A stretch of 64,000 bases of DNA from Paenibacillus sp. FSL H8-0537 (lineage in GTDB: Bacteria; Bacillota; Bacilli; Paenibacillales; Paenibacillaceae). The notes beneath the pieces are model-generated. The model worked only from the letters and a program-made list of their open reading frames with translations, did not search any database and was not told the DNA's origin. Location of the stretch: NCBI RefSeq assembly GCF_038051995.1, contig NZ_CP150290.1:3338001-3402000 (forward strand), given 5' to 3'. Both the position numbers and the translations under genes were made by a program. Shown piece by piece: positions 36,608 to 45,464 of the stretch; within the stretch, counting starts at the first letter, position 1; every line of letters begins with the position of its first letter.

Positions 36608-37507
36608 CTACAATGGCCGTTTGCGCGCTTCCGACGGGGTTACGCCTTTGTACTGCTTGTACAGCTTTGTAAAATAATTCGGATTGTCGCAGCCTACTGC
36701 TGCTGCAATTTCGGCAATGGTAGATGCCGTTTGCAGCAGCAGCCTTTGTGCCTCGTTTACGCGACAAACATTAACATATTCGATGAAGGTGCGCCCAGTC
36801 AGCTTTTTGAACTGCTTGCAGAAATGGAATGGGTTCAGATTAACCTGCCGCGCCGCTGCTTCTACCGTTATTTTGGTTTGAAAATCGGATTCCAACCGTT
36901 TGATCAGCTGTTTGAAGCGGTCGCGGTTAGCCAAATGAGAGGCTGCTGCGCCTCTGCCACTGTTTGGCGGCTGGCTGTCGTAACGGCGGGCAAGCAGTGT
37001 TAGCACGCTGTACAGCTTCGCTTTGACGAGCAGTTGATAGCCTGTCTGCTTGTCGTCAAGCTCTCCCACCAGCTCATCCAGCAGCTTCACGATAGCGCCG
37101 CCATGCTGCTCATGCTCTAGCGGTTTGACGGGGAATCTTAGCGTTCCCTCCAGATAAGGCGCAACAAGCTGCGCATGCACAGGATCATGAACCCACTCAT
37201 TGAACAACGAGGCATTAAAGACGATACAATCATAACGAATATCACCCTCGCTAAGCGCATAGCCAACATGCAGGCCGCCTCCCGGAATAACGATCAGCTC
37301 CCCCTGCGATATCTCATAAGGTCTGCTGTCGATATGCAGCAGCGCACTGCCTTCCCGCATCAGAATAATCTCGAAATGCTCATGCCAGTGCAAATACAGC
37401 ATGCTGTCACCCGGTTTAATGCCAAGTGATTGGTTATGAAATAATTGAATGGGATAAGCCTTATGCTCTAGTCGCGTATTTTCCCAAAGTTCCTTTGGAT
37501 ACGTCAT
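36608..37507 (-). CDS. AraC family regulator with N-terminal cupin domain
   Basis: About 299 residues if begun at ATG 37507; GTG codons six residues upstream are alternatives, and no strong ribosome site decides. The N-terminal half is a cupin-type sugar-sensing domain (LHWHEHFEIILMREGSALLH, then GELIVIPGGGLH). The C-terminal half has two helix-turn-helix units (ITVEAAARQVNLNPFHFCKQ and IAEIAAAVGCDNPNYFTKLY), ending in the usual GVTPSEARK. It is divergent from the sugar isomerase gene and probably activates it in response to a carbohydrate, the common layout in Paenibacillus. Confidence 0.93.
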   Translation of the reverse strand: MTYPKELWENTRLEHKAYPIQLFHNQSLGIKPGDSMLYLHWHEHFEIILMREGSALLHIDSRPYEISQGELIVIPGGGLHVGYALSEGDIRYDCIVFNASLFNEWVHDPVHAQLVAPYLEGTLRFPVKPLEHEQHGGAIVKLLDELVGELDDKQTGYQLLVKAKLYSVLTLLARRYDSQPPNSGRGAAASHLANRDRFKQLIKRLESDFQTKITVEAAARQVNLNPFHFCKQFKKLTGRTFIEYVNVCRVNEAQRLLLQTASTIAEIAAAVGCDNPNYFTKLYKQYKGVTPSEARKRPL

Positions 37508-37631
37508 AATATCATTCACCACCACAAGATTAGACTACTTTTGCTCAAGATTGTTTAGAGTCATCTTGTAATTCTCTCGTTATAATGAAGGTGCTAAGCA
37601 TACTATAAGCCAATATTGGAGTGATATTCAA

Positions 37632-38522
37632 GTGAGTGAACAAATTCGAATAGGTACCTTGGTAGGCGGCGGGAATGCCGATGTGATGATACCGCAAATC
37701 GTGGGACATGGTTTTGAATCTTTTAATTTGACGTTCTGGCAGACTACGGGCGAAACCGATTTGACGGAATTGGCTAAACGTGTAAGAGCGTTATCCGATC
37801 AGCATGGGTTTGTGGTGTCGGCTCTTAGCGTCTTCGGCAATCCGCTTACAGGTACAGGCGACAATGCGGATACTTTAGCTAGCTGGGAGCGCTTAATCGA
37901 CCATGCGCCGCTCTTTGGCGCTAATATTGTATCTGGGTTTACCGGGCGATTGACGGACCAGCCGATTGATGAATCCATCCCGCGTTTTAAGGAAGTGTTC
38001 GGGGAACTAACGAGGCGTGCGGCGGACAAAGGCGTGCGAATTGCATTTGAAAATTGCGATATGGGTGGCACTTGGACACAGGGAGACTGGAATATTGCGC
38101 ATAATCCGGCAGCGTGGGAGCTTATGTTCAACGCAGTGCCGGAAGATAATATCGGCCTGGAGTGGGAGCCTTGCCACCAGATGGTCAGCCTGATTGATCC
38201 GATCCCGCAGCTTCGCAAATGGGCAAGCAAAGTATTCCATGTTCATGGCAAAGATGCGACGATCGCTTGGGATATTGTGAAGGAGCAAGGTGTGCATGGT
38301 CCGCAGCCATTTGTGTGGCATCGGACGCCGGGCTTTGGCGACAGCAACTGGAGCGATATTATAACGATTTTGCGTCAAAATGGCTATAGAGGCACAATCG
38401 ACATCGAAGGCTGGCATGATCCTGTGTACAAGGACGAGCTGGAAATGACGGGTCAGGTTCATGCCTTAAATTATTTGAAGCGCTGCCGCGGTGGCGATTT
38501 TGTTCCAAATCCAAGCGTATAA
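37632..38522 (+). CDS. sugar phosphate isomerase/epimerase (xylose isomerase-like TIM barrel)
   Basis: A 296-residue protein starting at GTG. It shows metal-binding features of the AP-endonuclease-2/xylose-isomerase barrel: IAFENCD, EWEPCH (Glu and His), VFHVHGKDA, and GTIDIEGWHDP with its terminal Glu and His. Such enzymes interconvert keto and aldo sugars or inositol derivatives, and the exact substrate cannot be read. It precedes a Gfo/Idh/MocA dehydrogenase by 33 nt and is divergent from the AraC gene, so it belongs to a small sugar or cyclitol catabolic operon. Confidence 0.88.
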   Translation: MSEQIRIGTLVGGGNADVMIPQIVGHGFESFNLTFWQTTGETDLTELAKRVRALSDQHGFVVSALSVFGNPLTGTGDNADTLASWERLIDHAPLFGANIVSGFTGRLTDQPIDESIPRFKEVFGELTRRAADKGVRIAFENCDMGGTWTQGDWNIAHNPAAWELMFNAVPEDNIGLEWEPCHQMVSLIDPIPQLRKWASKVFHVHGKDATIAWDIVKEQGVHGPQPFVWHRTPGFGDSNWSDIITILRQNGYRGTIDIEGWHDPVYKDELEMTGQVHALNYLKRCRGGDFVPNPSV

Positions 38523-38555
38523 AACGAGCTGAATAGAAGCGGGAGGAATAACACG

Positions 38556-39593
38556 ATGCCAGCAAAATATCGGGTGGTTGTCGCAGGCTGCGGCGGAATG
38601 GCGAACAGATGGGTGGACTATGCAATAGGCAGGAAGGATACGGAAATTGTTGGTCTGGTCGATATTAAAGAGGAATTTGCCCAGGCGATGGCTGAGCGTA
38701 AAGGATTGAGCTGTCCGACTTTTACCAGCTTGCAGACTGCACTTGTGGAGACGGGAGCGAACCTTGTTTTTGATATTACAATCCCATCTAGTCATTATTC
38801 AATCGGCAAAACAGCGCTAGAGCAGGGCTGTCATGTATTTGGCGAGAAGCCCTTGGCGGAATCAATGGAAGAGTGCCTGTCTATTGTGAAGCTGGCGGAG
38901 CGCACGGGCCATACCCATGCCGTTATGCAAAATCGCCGTTACGATGGGCGCATTCGCGCTTTGCGCAAGCTGCTGACGGATGGCCACATTGGGCGAACCG
39001 GCTTTATCGGTGCGGATTTTTTTATCGGCGCGCACTTTGGCGGATTTCGTGATGCGATGAGCAGCCCGCTGCTGCTCGATATGGCGATTCATACGTTCGA
39101 CCAGGCTCGGTATGTATCGGGAGCGAATCCGGTATCGGTCTACTGCCATGAATTTAACCCTCCTGGCTCTTGGTATGAAGGAAATGCCGCAGCGCTCTGT
39201 ATTTTTGAAATGTCAGACGGCTCACTATTTAATTATCGCGGCTCATGGTGCGCGGAGGGTGCGATTACGTCATGGGAAGCTCAGTGGCGTATAACAGGAG
39301 AATATGGTACAGCCATCTGGGACGGAAACGGTGAGCCCTATGCAGAAATTGTTGCTCCAAGCGATCAGACGGGCAAATTTATTCGCGATTATGTGCGCAT
39401 AGAGGGTGGACTTGTGCAGCTGAATAATGAGTTCCACGAAGGCTGTCTTGATGAAATGTTTGCAGCGCTTGATGAAGGGCGCAAGCCGGAAACCGACAGC
39501 AGCGATAATATTTACAGCATGGCCATGGTGCTTGCATCGCTGGAGAGCGCGCGGCTTGGGCAGAAGGTCCTTATTGCTGATATGATGAAATAA
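38556..39593 (+). CDS. Gfo/Idh/MocA family NAD(P)-dependent oxidoreductase
   Basis: A 345-residue dehydrogenase behind GGGAGG. The Rossmann fold opens with VVVAGCGGMANRW, followed by the GEKPLAES motif near residue 96, which carries the catalytic lysine of the family, and a beta-sheet C-terminal domain (LLDMAIHTFDQARY with the family histidine). Members oxidise sugars or inositols. Together with the isomerase upstream it would convert a sugar or cyclitol. A hairpin terminator follows the gene. Confidence 0.92.
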   Translation: MPAKYRVVVAGCGGMANRWVDYAIGRKDTEIVGLVDIKEEFAQAMAERKGLSCPTFTSLQTALVETGANLVFDITIPSSHYSIGKTALEQGCHVFGEKPLAESMEECLSIVKLAERTGHTHAVMQNRRYDGRIRALRKLLTDGHIGRTGFIGADFFIGAHFGGFRDAMSSPLLLDMAIHTFDQARYVSGANPVSVYCHEFNPPGSWYEGNAAALCIFEMSDGSLFNYRGSWCAEGAITSWEAQWRITGEYGTAIWDGNGEPYAEIVAPSDQTGKFIRDYVRIEGGLVQLNNEFHEGCLDEMFAALDEGRKPETDSSDNIYSMAMVLASLESARLGQKVLIADMMK

Positions 39594-39646
39594 TAATGGC
39601 AAATATGAGCGAATGTTAAGAGGCTCATTGGCTAAATTTTCAGGTC

Positions 39647-39683
39647 AAAACCGGCTTCCAACCTTTGGAGACCGGTTTTTGTT
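39647..39683 (+). terminator. hairpin terminator
   Basis: AAACCGG pairs with CCGGTTT around an imperfect inner stem, followed by TTTTTG. It ends the isomerase/oxidoreductase operon and faces the converging amidohydrolase gene. Confidence 0.75.
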
Positions 39684-39732
39684 CAAATATAAGCATGTAT
39701 ATGCCATTGAAAATATTCCTAAGCTGGACGGG

Positions 39733-41091
39733 TTAAATGACCCCGTTTGTGGTATTTGCAAAAGCAGAAAATAAGTATTCTTTACTTTCGTTTGCCATTT
39801 TACGTATATGATTTAAATCGACATGCTGCAGCTGGCCGTGACGTTTGACCGGACGTCCGGCAACAAATACGGAATCAACGTTGGACGGGTTTGCAAATTG
39901 TACAATGGCCCCCACCGGATCGGAGGCAGGGAACAGATTCAAATCTGTCATCCGAACCATAATGAAATCGGCTTCTTTTCCAGGCGTTAGGGTTCCGACT
40001 TTACGGTCTAATCCTAAAGCTTTGGCTCCAGCTATCGTTGCAAAATTTAATACTTGCTGTGCCTTTAAACTTAATTCACCGGGCATGTTTTTGGATGCTA
40101 AAAGGTTCTGATTCGTTCTTGCCCGTTCCGCCTGCAGCATAAATTTCATTTGTGTAAACATGTCTCCGCTGGTTGAAGTCACCACATCTACGCCAAGGGT
40201 AGGCGTTCCGCCATTTTCAATAAACAGCCCGGTTGCTGGATAGCCATGCCCCATCATCATTTCCACCTCAGGAGTAATCGATATCGACGCTCCTGAATCT
40301 GCAAGCATTTTGTACTCGTCATAGCCCATCGTATTAGCGTGAACCATATTTAAATCGGGACCAAGCAGGCCGGCCTTATATAGCTTTTCAATAGAGCGGT
40401 CATCCGGGCCCCAACTGCCAAAGCCGACATGCATGGAACAGATCGCATCGAGTTCTCTTGCAAGCCGTATTTCCTGAACGGTAGCGTCCCAATGGCTGAA
40501 CTCAGGTCCTCTTATGGCTAAGCCCATCGTTAGCAGTTGATCATCGGAGGAAAAATGCTGCCTTTTTACGCGATAGACGTCATCGGAAACGATCTTTTTG
40601 CTGCTGCGGTCCCAATATTCAGTCTCGCCGGAGGCTCCATACGCGAATACGGCGCGAATGCCAGCATTTTGCAAGCCCTGAATTAATCCGTCTGCATGTT
40701 CGGGAGAATAAATCATCGTCCAATCCAAAAGGGTAGTTACGCCGGCATTCAGCGCTTCCAAAGCACCTAGCAAATTGGCAGCATAGCAGTCTGCTGGGCG
40801 CAATTTGCTGCCAAATCCGCCATAATAAATATTTTGCAAATAGGTCGGCAGTGACCAGTCAGCTCCTATCGTGCGGACTAAGGACTCCCAAACATGCCGA
40901 TGGGTATCCACAAAGCCTGGCATGACAATCATATCCGTTGCATCGATGATTTCGCAGTCTGAAGCATCGAGCTCTTCTTGAATCGAGACAATGATAGAGT
41001 CCTCAACTAACATATCAGCTTTCTTAAAATCTCCTAGAGCTTTATCCATTGTTAAAAAATAGCCGTTCTTAATTAAGTAGCGATTACTCAA
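39733..41091 (-). CDS. amidohydrolase/deaminase (TrzN/AtzA-like subtype)
   Basis: About 452 residues. TTG 41091 is preferred because AAAGGAG abuts the ATG at 41100 with no spacing but lies 9 nt before the TTG. Metal-binding residues are visible: DTHRH near 67, CSMHVGFG, VHANTM, and the aspartate in TLGVDVVTS, the pattern of the single-zinc aminohydrolases that include cytosine and 8-oxoguanine deaminases and the triazine hydrolases. The C-terminal GTLTPGKEADFIMV closes the composite barrel. The substrate is probably a heterocyclic amine or amide. It is divergent from the GNAT-fusion gene, with palindromes in the shared upstream region. Confidence 0.9.
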   Translation of the reverse strand: MSNRYLIKNGYFLTMDKALGDFKKADMLVEDSIIVSIQEELDASDCEIIDATDMIVMPGFVDTHRHVWESLVRTIGADWSLPTYLQNIYYGGFGSKLRPADCYAANLLGALEALNAGVTTLLDWTMIYSPEHADGLIQGLQNAGIRAVFAYGASGETEYWDRSSKKIVSDDVYRVKRQHFSSDDQLLTMGLAIRGPEFSHWDATVQEIRLARELDAICSMHVGFGSWGPDDRSIEKLYKAGLLGPDLNMVHANTMGYDEYKMLADSGASISITPEVEMMMGHGYPATGLFIENGGTPTLGVDVVTSTSGDMFTQMKFMLQAERARTNQNLLASKNMPGELSLKAQQVLNFATIAGAKALGLDRKVGTLTPGKEADFIMVRMTDLNLFPASDPVGAIVQFANPSNVDSVFVAGRPVKRHGQLQHVDLNHIRKMANESKEYLFSAFANTTNGVI

Positions 41092-41115
41092 CCTATTCAT
41101 CTCCTTTACATATGT

Positions 41116-41157
41116 GTTTACAAATATAGATTACATATTTTTACACAATTTGTAAAC
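41116..41157 (-). promoter_or_regulatory. promoter and inverted repeat upstream of the amidohydrolase
   Basis: On the minus strand TTTACA and TAATCT are 17 bp apart. A perfect 10-bp inverted repeat, GTTTACAAAT with ATTTGTAAAC 22 bp further, brackets this promoter and may be an operator. Confidence 0.5.
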
Positions 41158-41198
41158 CGATAGGTGAAGAAGCCAATAGATTAAGAGATTCAGGAAAA

Positions 41199-41245
41199 TT
41201 GACCAGAAAAAACACACATGATACAATATATACTGAACGTTCAGT
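41199..41245 (+). promoter_or_regulatory. promoter with overlapping TetR-like palindromic operator
   Basis: TTGACC (41199-41204) and TACAAT (41222-41227) are 17 bp apart. Immediately downstream lies the perfect 14-bp palindrome ACTGAACGTTCAGT (41232-41245), a form typical of TetR-family operators and placed to block transcription start. No intact TetR gene is adjacent. Confidence 0.65.
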
Positions 41246-41305
41246 CAGTAAAATGTCGAATTTTGTTTTTGAAATGTGCAGCAAATTCAGGAGGTGAGTG
41301 CTCTT

Positions 41306-44300
41306 ATGAATAGAAATCAAGAAATAACTATCGTCGAATATGAACCCCGATATGCGGGCTCCATTGCTGCGATGTGGAATACAAGCAATGAGAGTTGGGG
41401 TGGGGACAACTCGCTCCAGACGGAGGAAAGCATTCTTAAAGAACATCATAACAGTACATTTCTTCAAGTATTTTTGGCGATAGCTGGTGAGGAGGTTGTT
41501 GGGTATTGCAGCTTCTCCCATTACAAGGAGGATGCAGGTGCCCTGTACATTCCTTTACTAAATGTCCGCCCTGATTATCACGGTCACAAAGTCGGCAAGC
41601 GACTTATTTTGCGTGCATTAGAGGAAACCTTGAAGCTTGGCTGGCCTAGACTCGACCTCTATACGTGGCCAGGCAATACCAAAGCTGTCCCTGCGTATAA
41701 GAAGAGCGGGTTTTTCTGGGAGAAAAGGGATGACACCACCCATCTAATGAACTTGATTCCATCCGTATTGCAGACCGGCGCTGTGAAGGATTATTTTGAA
41801 GAAATCAACTGGTACACGGATAGCATACGCGAAATTGAGGTTAGTCCCGATGGACGCCAGGAACAAGGTTTTGATTATTTTACTTATGAGTGGAGAAAGG
41901 GCTCCTTGCATCTAAGGATGGAATATGAGCGGACGGGACGCGGGTTAAGACTAATTGAAACGGATGACTACCTCATTAAGGCAACGATTCCAAATCACCA
42001 TAAGCTGCCTTTCGGTGCAAGCTATCCGATCGTATATGAAGCCGTCAATAAAAGCGGTAAGACTCTAGCTTTGGAAATCAAGAGCGTTGGCAATGCTGCA
42101 ATCAGCTTTGAGCTGCATGAATCCAGAGTGGTTGAGTCACAGGAACGAATAGAAGGCAGCTTTTTAGTCCAAGCCACCAAAGAGGATCAGAACTTATTTC
42201 AGACACATCCGGTTGTTGAAGCGGAGCTGCTCATTAATGGTTTGCCAGCTACCTTCAAAATCGGCATTGAGCCAAAATTTCCAGCGAAGCTAAAGCTTCA
42301 AGCACCAGCTGGTCCCATTTATGCCGGCGAACCTATTGCGATTGATTTAACAGTAGAAAATGAGTACGAGACAGAGGCTGAGTTTGCTTTCGAGCTGGCC
42401 GATGATGCTGTTCTTTCCTTCAGACAGCCTTCTGTTCGTATCAAGGTACCCGCCAGAGGCCGGAGGACCATTACTATTGAAGCTCGATTGCTGGCCTATG
42501 GCATTTGGCATCATCGTCTCGCTATTCACAAGGTGGTCGGTAATAGCGAATTACTTGTATCGCAGCAGGAGGTCAGTCTTGTGTTCCCGGGCATACATGC
42601 TGCTTTCGGAGGCGAAACCGATCAGGACTGGGTAATCTTTAACGGACAATATTCCGCTCGTTTAAATAAATCAAGCAATATGCTGTCCATTAATGAGGGA
42701 GATCGCGGGGTAATGAATCTGCATTATCCCAAATTTGGCTTGCCCTATAGTGGAGCATTTGCAAAAAATCCTGTCTCGCGTGTGACATGTCGACAAGACG
42801 ATGCTATGGTGCTCGAAGCTGAGTATGATTTGACTGCAGTTGACCTGCAGCTAACTCTTGTCGTCAAATTGTACAGCAATGGCATCATTACCCGTCATCA
42901 TGTTGTACAGCGCAAAGCTTCCTCCGCCTCGGATGAGCCCTTATTTTTGAAGGAAAGCTTCAATTTCAATCTGGAGGACAGCGTTATTCCTTATGAAGGC
43001 CAATATGTGGATTTAAGCAAAGGACCTGACGCCTACAACTCCGATTATTGGGAAAAAAATAGGTTCACGGAAAATTGGATTTTTGCTAATAACGGACAGT
43101 CATCACGGGGAATTACTTGGCCAGCACAATTAGAAATCATTTCAGAGGGCTGGTTTTACGGGCTTGAGCATCCACTAGGTGTCATACCCGCTGGGGGTAT
43201 TGTAAAGACTGAGCCTATCCGCATTGCGCTGGGAACGTGGAGAAATTGGCGCGATTTCCGTTCTTTTGCCCAGAACAATGGAGCGTCACAGGATCTCAGG
43301 GCTGCCGAGCAGTTGGAAACGATTGTGAATCAAGGAAATCCCTTTCTCCAAGGAGCGCTCGAGGTTCGGATTGTTGAGCGGAAAAATACATTTTTGGACG
43401 GTGAAATAGCAATCACTTCTGCATTGGACAGTGTGGATACGGTGAATTACTTAATATCCGGCGAGCAGCAGCTCACCGAAACGGCTGCGTCGCTAACTAG
43501 AAAATCCAGTCCAGAGGCCGACATTTTATCACTGCGTTTGGATATGGAAACCTATGAAATAGGACGAAGCCGCCTTATTTTCCCGCTATCGAATCATCCT
43601 ATAGTCCAAAAAACGGAGCCTTCAGATGAGGGGGAAGTACTGACGGCGGGTAATGGGGTTCTGCAAATTCAGGCAAGCAGCGGCTTTGCACCAGCCTTAT
43701 TCTCACTAAAGCATAGCGGCGTGGAATGGCTCGATTCCTCCTTTCCTCATCCAGGTCCCAAGTCTTGGTGGAATCCTTGGATTGGCGGCATTGCAGCAGA
43801 AGTATCCGGCATGTCCGCAGCGAGCTTGATGGAAGAGCCGCGTGAGGCAGCCTTTGCAGCGATTACAGATAATCTGGGAAATAGCTGGTCAGGTATCCGA
43901 ATGAGTGTGACGATCAGCAGCCATGCAAAACTCAGAGGACTTGTGCTCCATCACTATTTCTTAATGCTGCCAGGGGTACCGGTATTGGCAACTGTCACTC
44001 GGGTGGAGCAAAATACAGGTGCGCCTTTGCATCCGCTGACCCTTTCCAGTTCGACCTTCTACCAGGCCAGCAGCGATATCAAGGATAGCAGGGGGCATGT
44101 CAAAAATAGCAATGGTGAAAATATTACCTATAAGGCTGGCAGGGTTCAGTATAGCGCGGGCAGTCCAAACGGAATCTTCCAGTATAGCTCCCGTGAGCGG
44201 AAGCAGAGGCTGACCTTCATGGCCCACCCAGAGCTTGATTCAAGCGAGCTGCATATGAATACCCATGTAGTGGCATCCTTAGCAACAGAAAAACTATTTT

Positions 44301-44416
44301 TGCAAGACGGAAAGCAGCAATTCAGCAAACCGCAGTTCTATATCATTTCTGATCTGCTTGCCCCGGAGGAAGCTTATCAGGATTTGCTCAACATTCGTTT
44401 TGACCAATTGACTTAA
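41306..44416 (+). CDS. GNAT acetyltransferase fused to a large beta-rich region
   Basis: About 1036 residues, starting at ATG 41306 after AGGAGGTGAG. Residues 1-155 form a GNAT domain: the acetyl-CoA stretch reads VRPDYHGHKVGKRLILRAL, and the C-terminal strand contains AVPAYKKSGF. The remaining 880 residues have no signal peptide or membrane segment and are rich in beta-strand patterns. Around 310-400 they resemble an immunoglobulin-like or CARDB module (IYAGEPIAIDLTVENEYETE). The final third (GVLQIQASSGFAPALFSL, WWNPWIGGI) resembles carbohydrate-active beta-sandwich folds, but no catalytic pair can be named. It overlaps no neighbour and is followed at 14 nt by an amidohydrolase-2 gene, so the two are probably co-expressed from the TetR-type promoter. 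Confidence 0.75.
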   Translation: MNRNQEITIVEYEPRYAGSIAAMWNTSNESWGGDNSLQTEESILKEHHNSTFLQVFLAIAGEEVVGYCSFSHYKEDAGALYIPLLNVRPDYHGHKVGKRLILRALEETLKLGWPRLDLYTWPGNTKAVPAYKKSGFFWEKRDDTTHLMNLIPSVLQTGAVKDYFEEINWYTDSIREIEVSPDGRQEQGFDYFTYEWRKGSLHLRMEYERTGRGLRLIETDDYLIKATIPNHHKLPFGASYPIVYEAVNKSGKTLALEIKSVGNAAISFELHESRVVESQERIEGSFLVQATKEDQNLFQTHPVVEAELLINGLPATFKIGIEPKFPAKLKLQAPAGPIYAGEPIAIDLTVENEYETEAEFAFELADDAVLSFRQPSVRIKVPARGRRTITIEARLLAYGIWHHRLAIHKVVGNSELLVSQQEVSLVFPGIHAAFGGETDQDWVIFNGQYSARLNKSSNMLSINEGDRGVMNLHYPKFGLPYSGAFAKNPVSRVTCRQDDAMVLEAEYDLTAVDLQLTLVVKLYSNGIITRHHVVQRKASSASDEPLFLKESFNFNLEDSVIPYEGQYVDLSKGPDAYNSDYWEKNRFTENWIFANNGQSSRGITWPAQLEIISEGWFYGLEHPLGVIPAGGIVKTEPIRIALGTWRNWRDFRSFAQNNGASQDLRAAEQLETIVNQGNPFLQGALEVRIVERKNTFLDGEIAITSALDSVDTVNYLISGEQQLTETAASLTRKSSPEADILSLRLDMETYEIGRSRLIFPLSNHPIVQKTEPSDEGEVLTAGNGVLQIQASSGFAPALFSLKHSGVEWLDSSFPHPGPKSWWNPWIGGIAAEVSGMSAASLMEEPREAAFAAITDNLGNSWSGIRMSVTISSHAKLRGLVLHHYFLMLPGVPVLATVTRVEQNTGAPLHPLTLSSSTFYQASSDIKDSRGHVKNSNGENITYKAGRVQYSAGSPNGIFQYSSRERKQRLTFMAHPELDSSELHMNTHVVASLATEKLFLQDGKQQFSKPQFYIISDLLAPEEAYQDLLNIRFDQLT

Positions 44417-44430
44417 GAGAGGATACTTTA

Positions 44431-45297
44431 ATGAAAATTATAGATGCACATGTCCATTATTCCAATATTGCAGCCTTTAAAGAGACGGCACAAGCTTTGG
44501 CAGCTATTGATTACACAGCAAGCGGTTTGCTAAAGGAGTTTAGAAATGCTGGAGTCATTGCGGGTGTGGGGATGGGCGTTACGGAAACGGTTGAAGGGGC
44601 ATTCCCGGATTCCGCAGCCCTTAATCCCATGCTGCTTGATTTGAGCGGGCAGCTTCCTGATAATCTGTTTACTTGTGTCGGTATTAATCCATTAACCCTG
44701 CATCTGGATGGTCAGCTCGAAGCGCTGGAACAATCGTTGCGCTCGAAAAATGTCGTTGGTATTAAGCTGTATGCAGGTTATTACCACTACAATGTCGGTG
44801 ATGAAATTTATGACCCGGTATATAGGCTCGCTTCCACTTACGAGCTTCCCATCGTCATTCATGGAGGACTGACCTATTCGGACAAAGGCTTGCTCAAATA
44901 TTCGCATCCGCTGTCTATGGAAGAAACCTTTTTGAAGCATCGTAATCTAACCTTTATGCTTTGTCATCTCGGTGATCCCTGGGTCATGGAAACAGCCGCA
45001 TTGCTGGAAAAAAATCCGAATCTCTACGCAGATCTATCGGGCTGGATAGTAGGCGATGCCGCGAAGGTGGAACGGTTGCTGCAGGAGCAAACGTATACGG
45101 ATCATTTCCGACGCGCCATTGTGTTTGCCGAAAAATATGACCGGCTTGTGTTCGGTACCGATTGGCCGCTTGTTCCGCTGGATGCCTATATCCAGTTTGT
45201 AAAGCATCTGATTCCTGAGGCTCACTGGGAGGATGTTTTTTATAACAATGCGCTGCGGGTATTTCCGAAGCTGAAACAGCTGCTTGTAGAAGTGTAG
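44431..45297 (+). CDS. amidohydrolase-2 family metal-dependent hydrolase
   Basis: A 288-residue TIM-barrel hydrolase, behind AGAGAGG. It opens with IIDAHVHYS (the metal HxH motif) and later shows IVIHGG, LCHLGD and FGTDWP with its aspartate, the set of the amidohydrolase-2/TatD-like group. Length is normal. The gene starts 14 nt after the GNAT fusion and ends before a terminator. Its substrate is unknown; pairing with the divergent deaminase suggests a pathway for an amide- or lactone-containing compound. Confidence 0.87.
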   Translation: MKIIDAHVHYSNIAAFKETAQALAAIDYTASGLLKEFRNAGVIAGVGMGVTETVEGAFPDSAALNPMLLDLSGQLPDNLFTCVGINPLTLHLDGQLEALEQSLRSKNVVGIKLYAGYYHYNVGDEIYDPVYRLASTYELPIVIHGGLTYSDKGLLKYSHPLSMEETFLKHRNLTFMLCHLGDPWVMETAALLEKNPNLYADLSGWIVGDAAKVERLLQEQTYTDHFRRAIVFAEKYDRLVFGTDWPLVPLDAYIQFVKHLIPEAHWEDVFYNNALRVFPKLKQLLVEV

Positions 45298-45332
45298 CGT
45301 AGAGTAGAGTCCCTGTGCAGGGGAAGTCGTTA

Positions 45333-45361
45333 AAAGTCGCCAATGTGGCGGCTTTTTTTAT
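45333..45361 (+). terminator. hairpin terminator
   Basis: AAAGTCGCCA, loop ATG, TGGCGGCTTT (one G-T pair) and a T run. It ends the GNAT-fusion/amidohydrolase transcript. Confidence 0.85.
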
Positions 45362-45385
45362 TTTAACGCTTTGCGATGTTTCTTA

Positions 45386-45416
45386 TTGACTTGGAGTGAA
45401 CTCCAGAGTGTAAGCT
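45386..45416 (+). promoter_or_regulatory. MerR-type promoter with 19-bp spacer and palindrome
   Basis: TTGACT (45386-45391) and TAAGCT (45411-45416) are 19 bp apart, the over-long spacing typical of promoters activated by MerR-family proteins. The spacer holds the perfect inverted repeat TGGAGT-GA-ACTCCA. It resembles, from memory, AdhR-controlled alcohol dehydrogenase promoters of Bacillus. No MerR gene lies in the window. Confidence 0.7.
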
Positions 45417-45464
45417 ACTCCTTGTAGCAAACCAATAAAAACAGAGCGAGGGAGCAGAAAAAAT

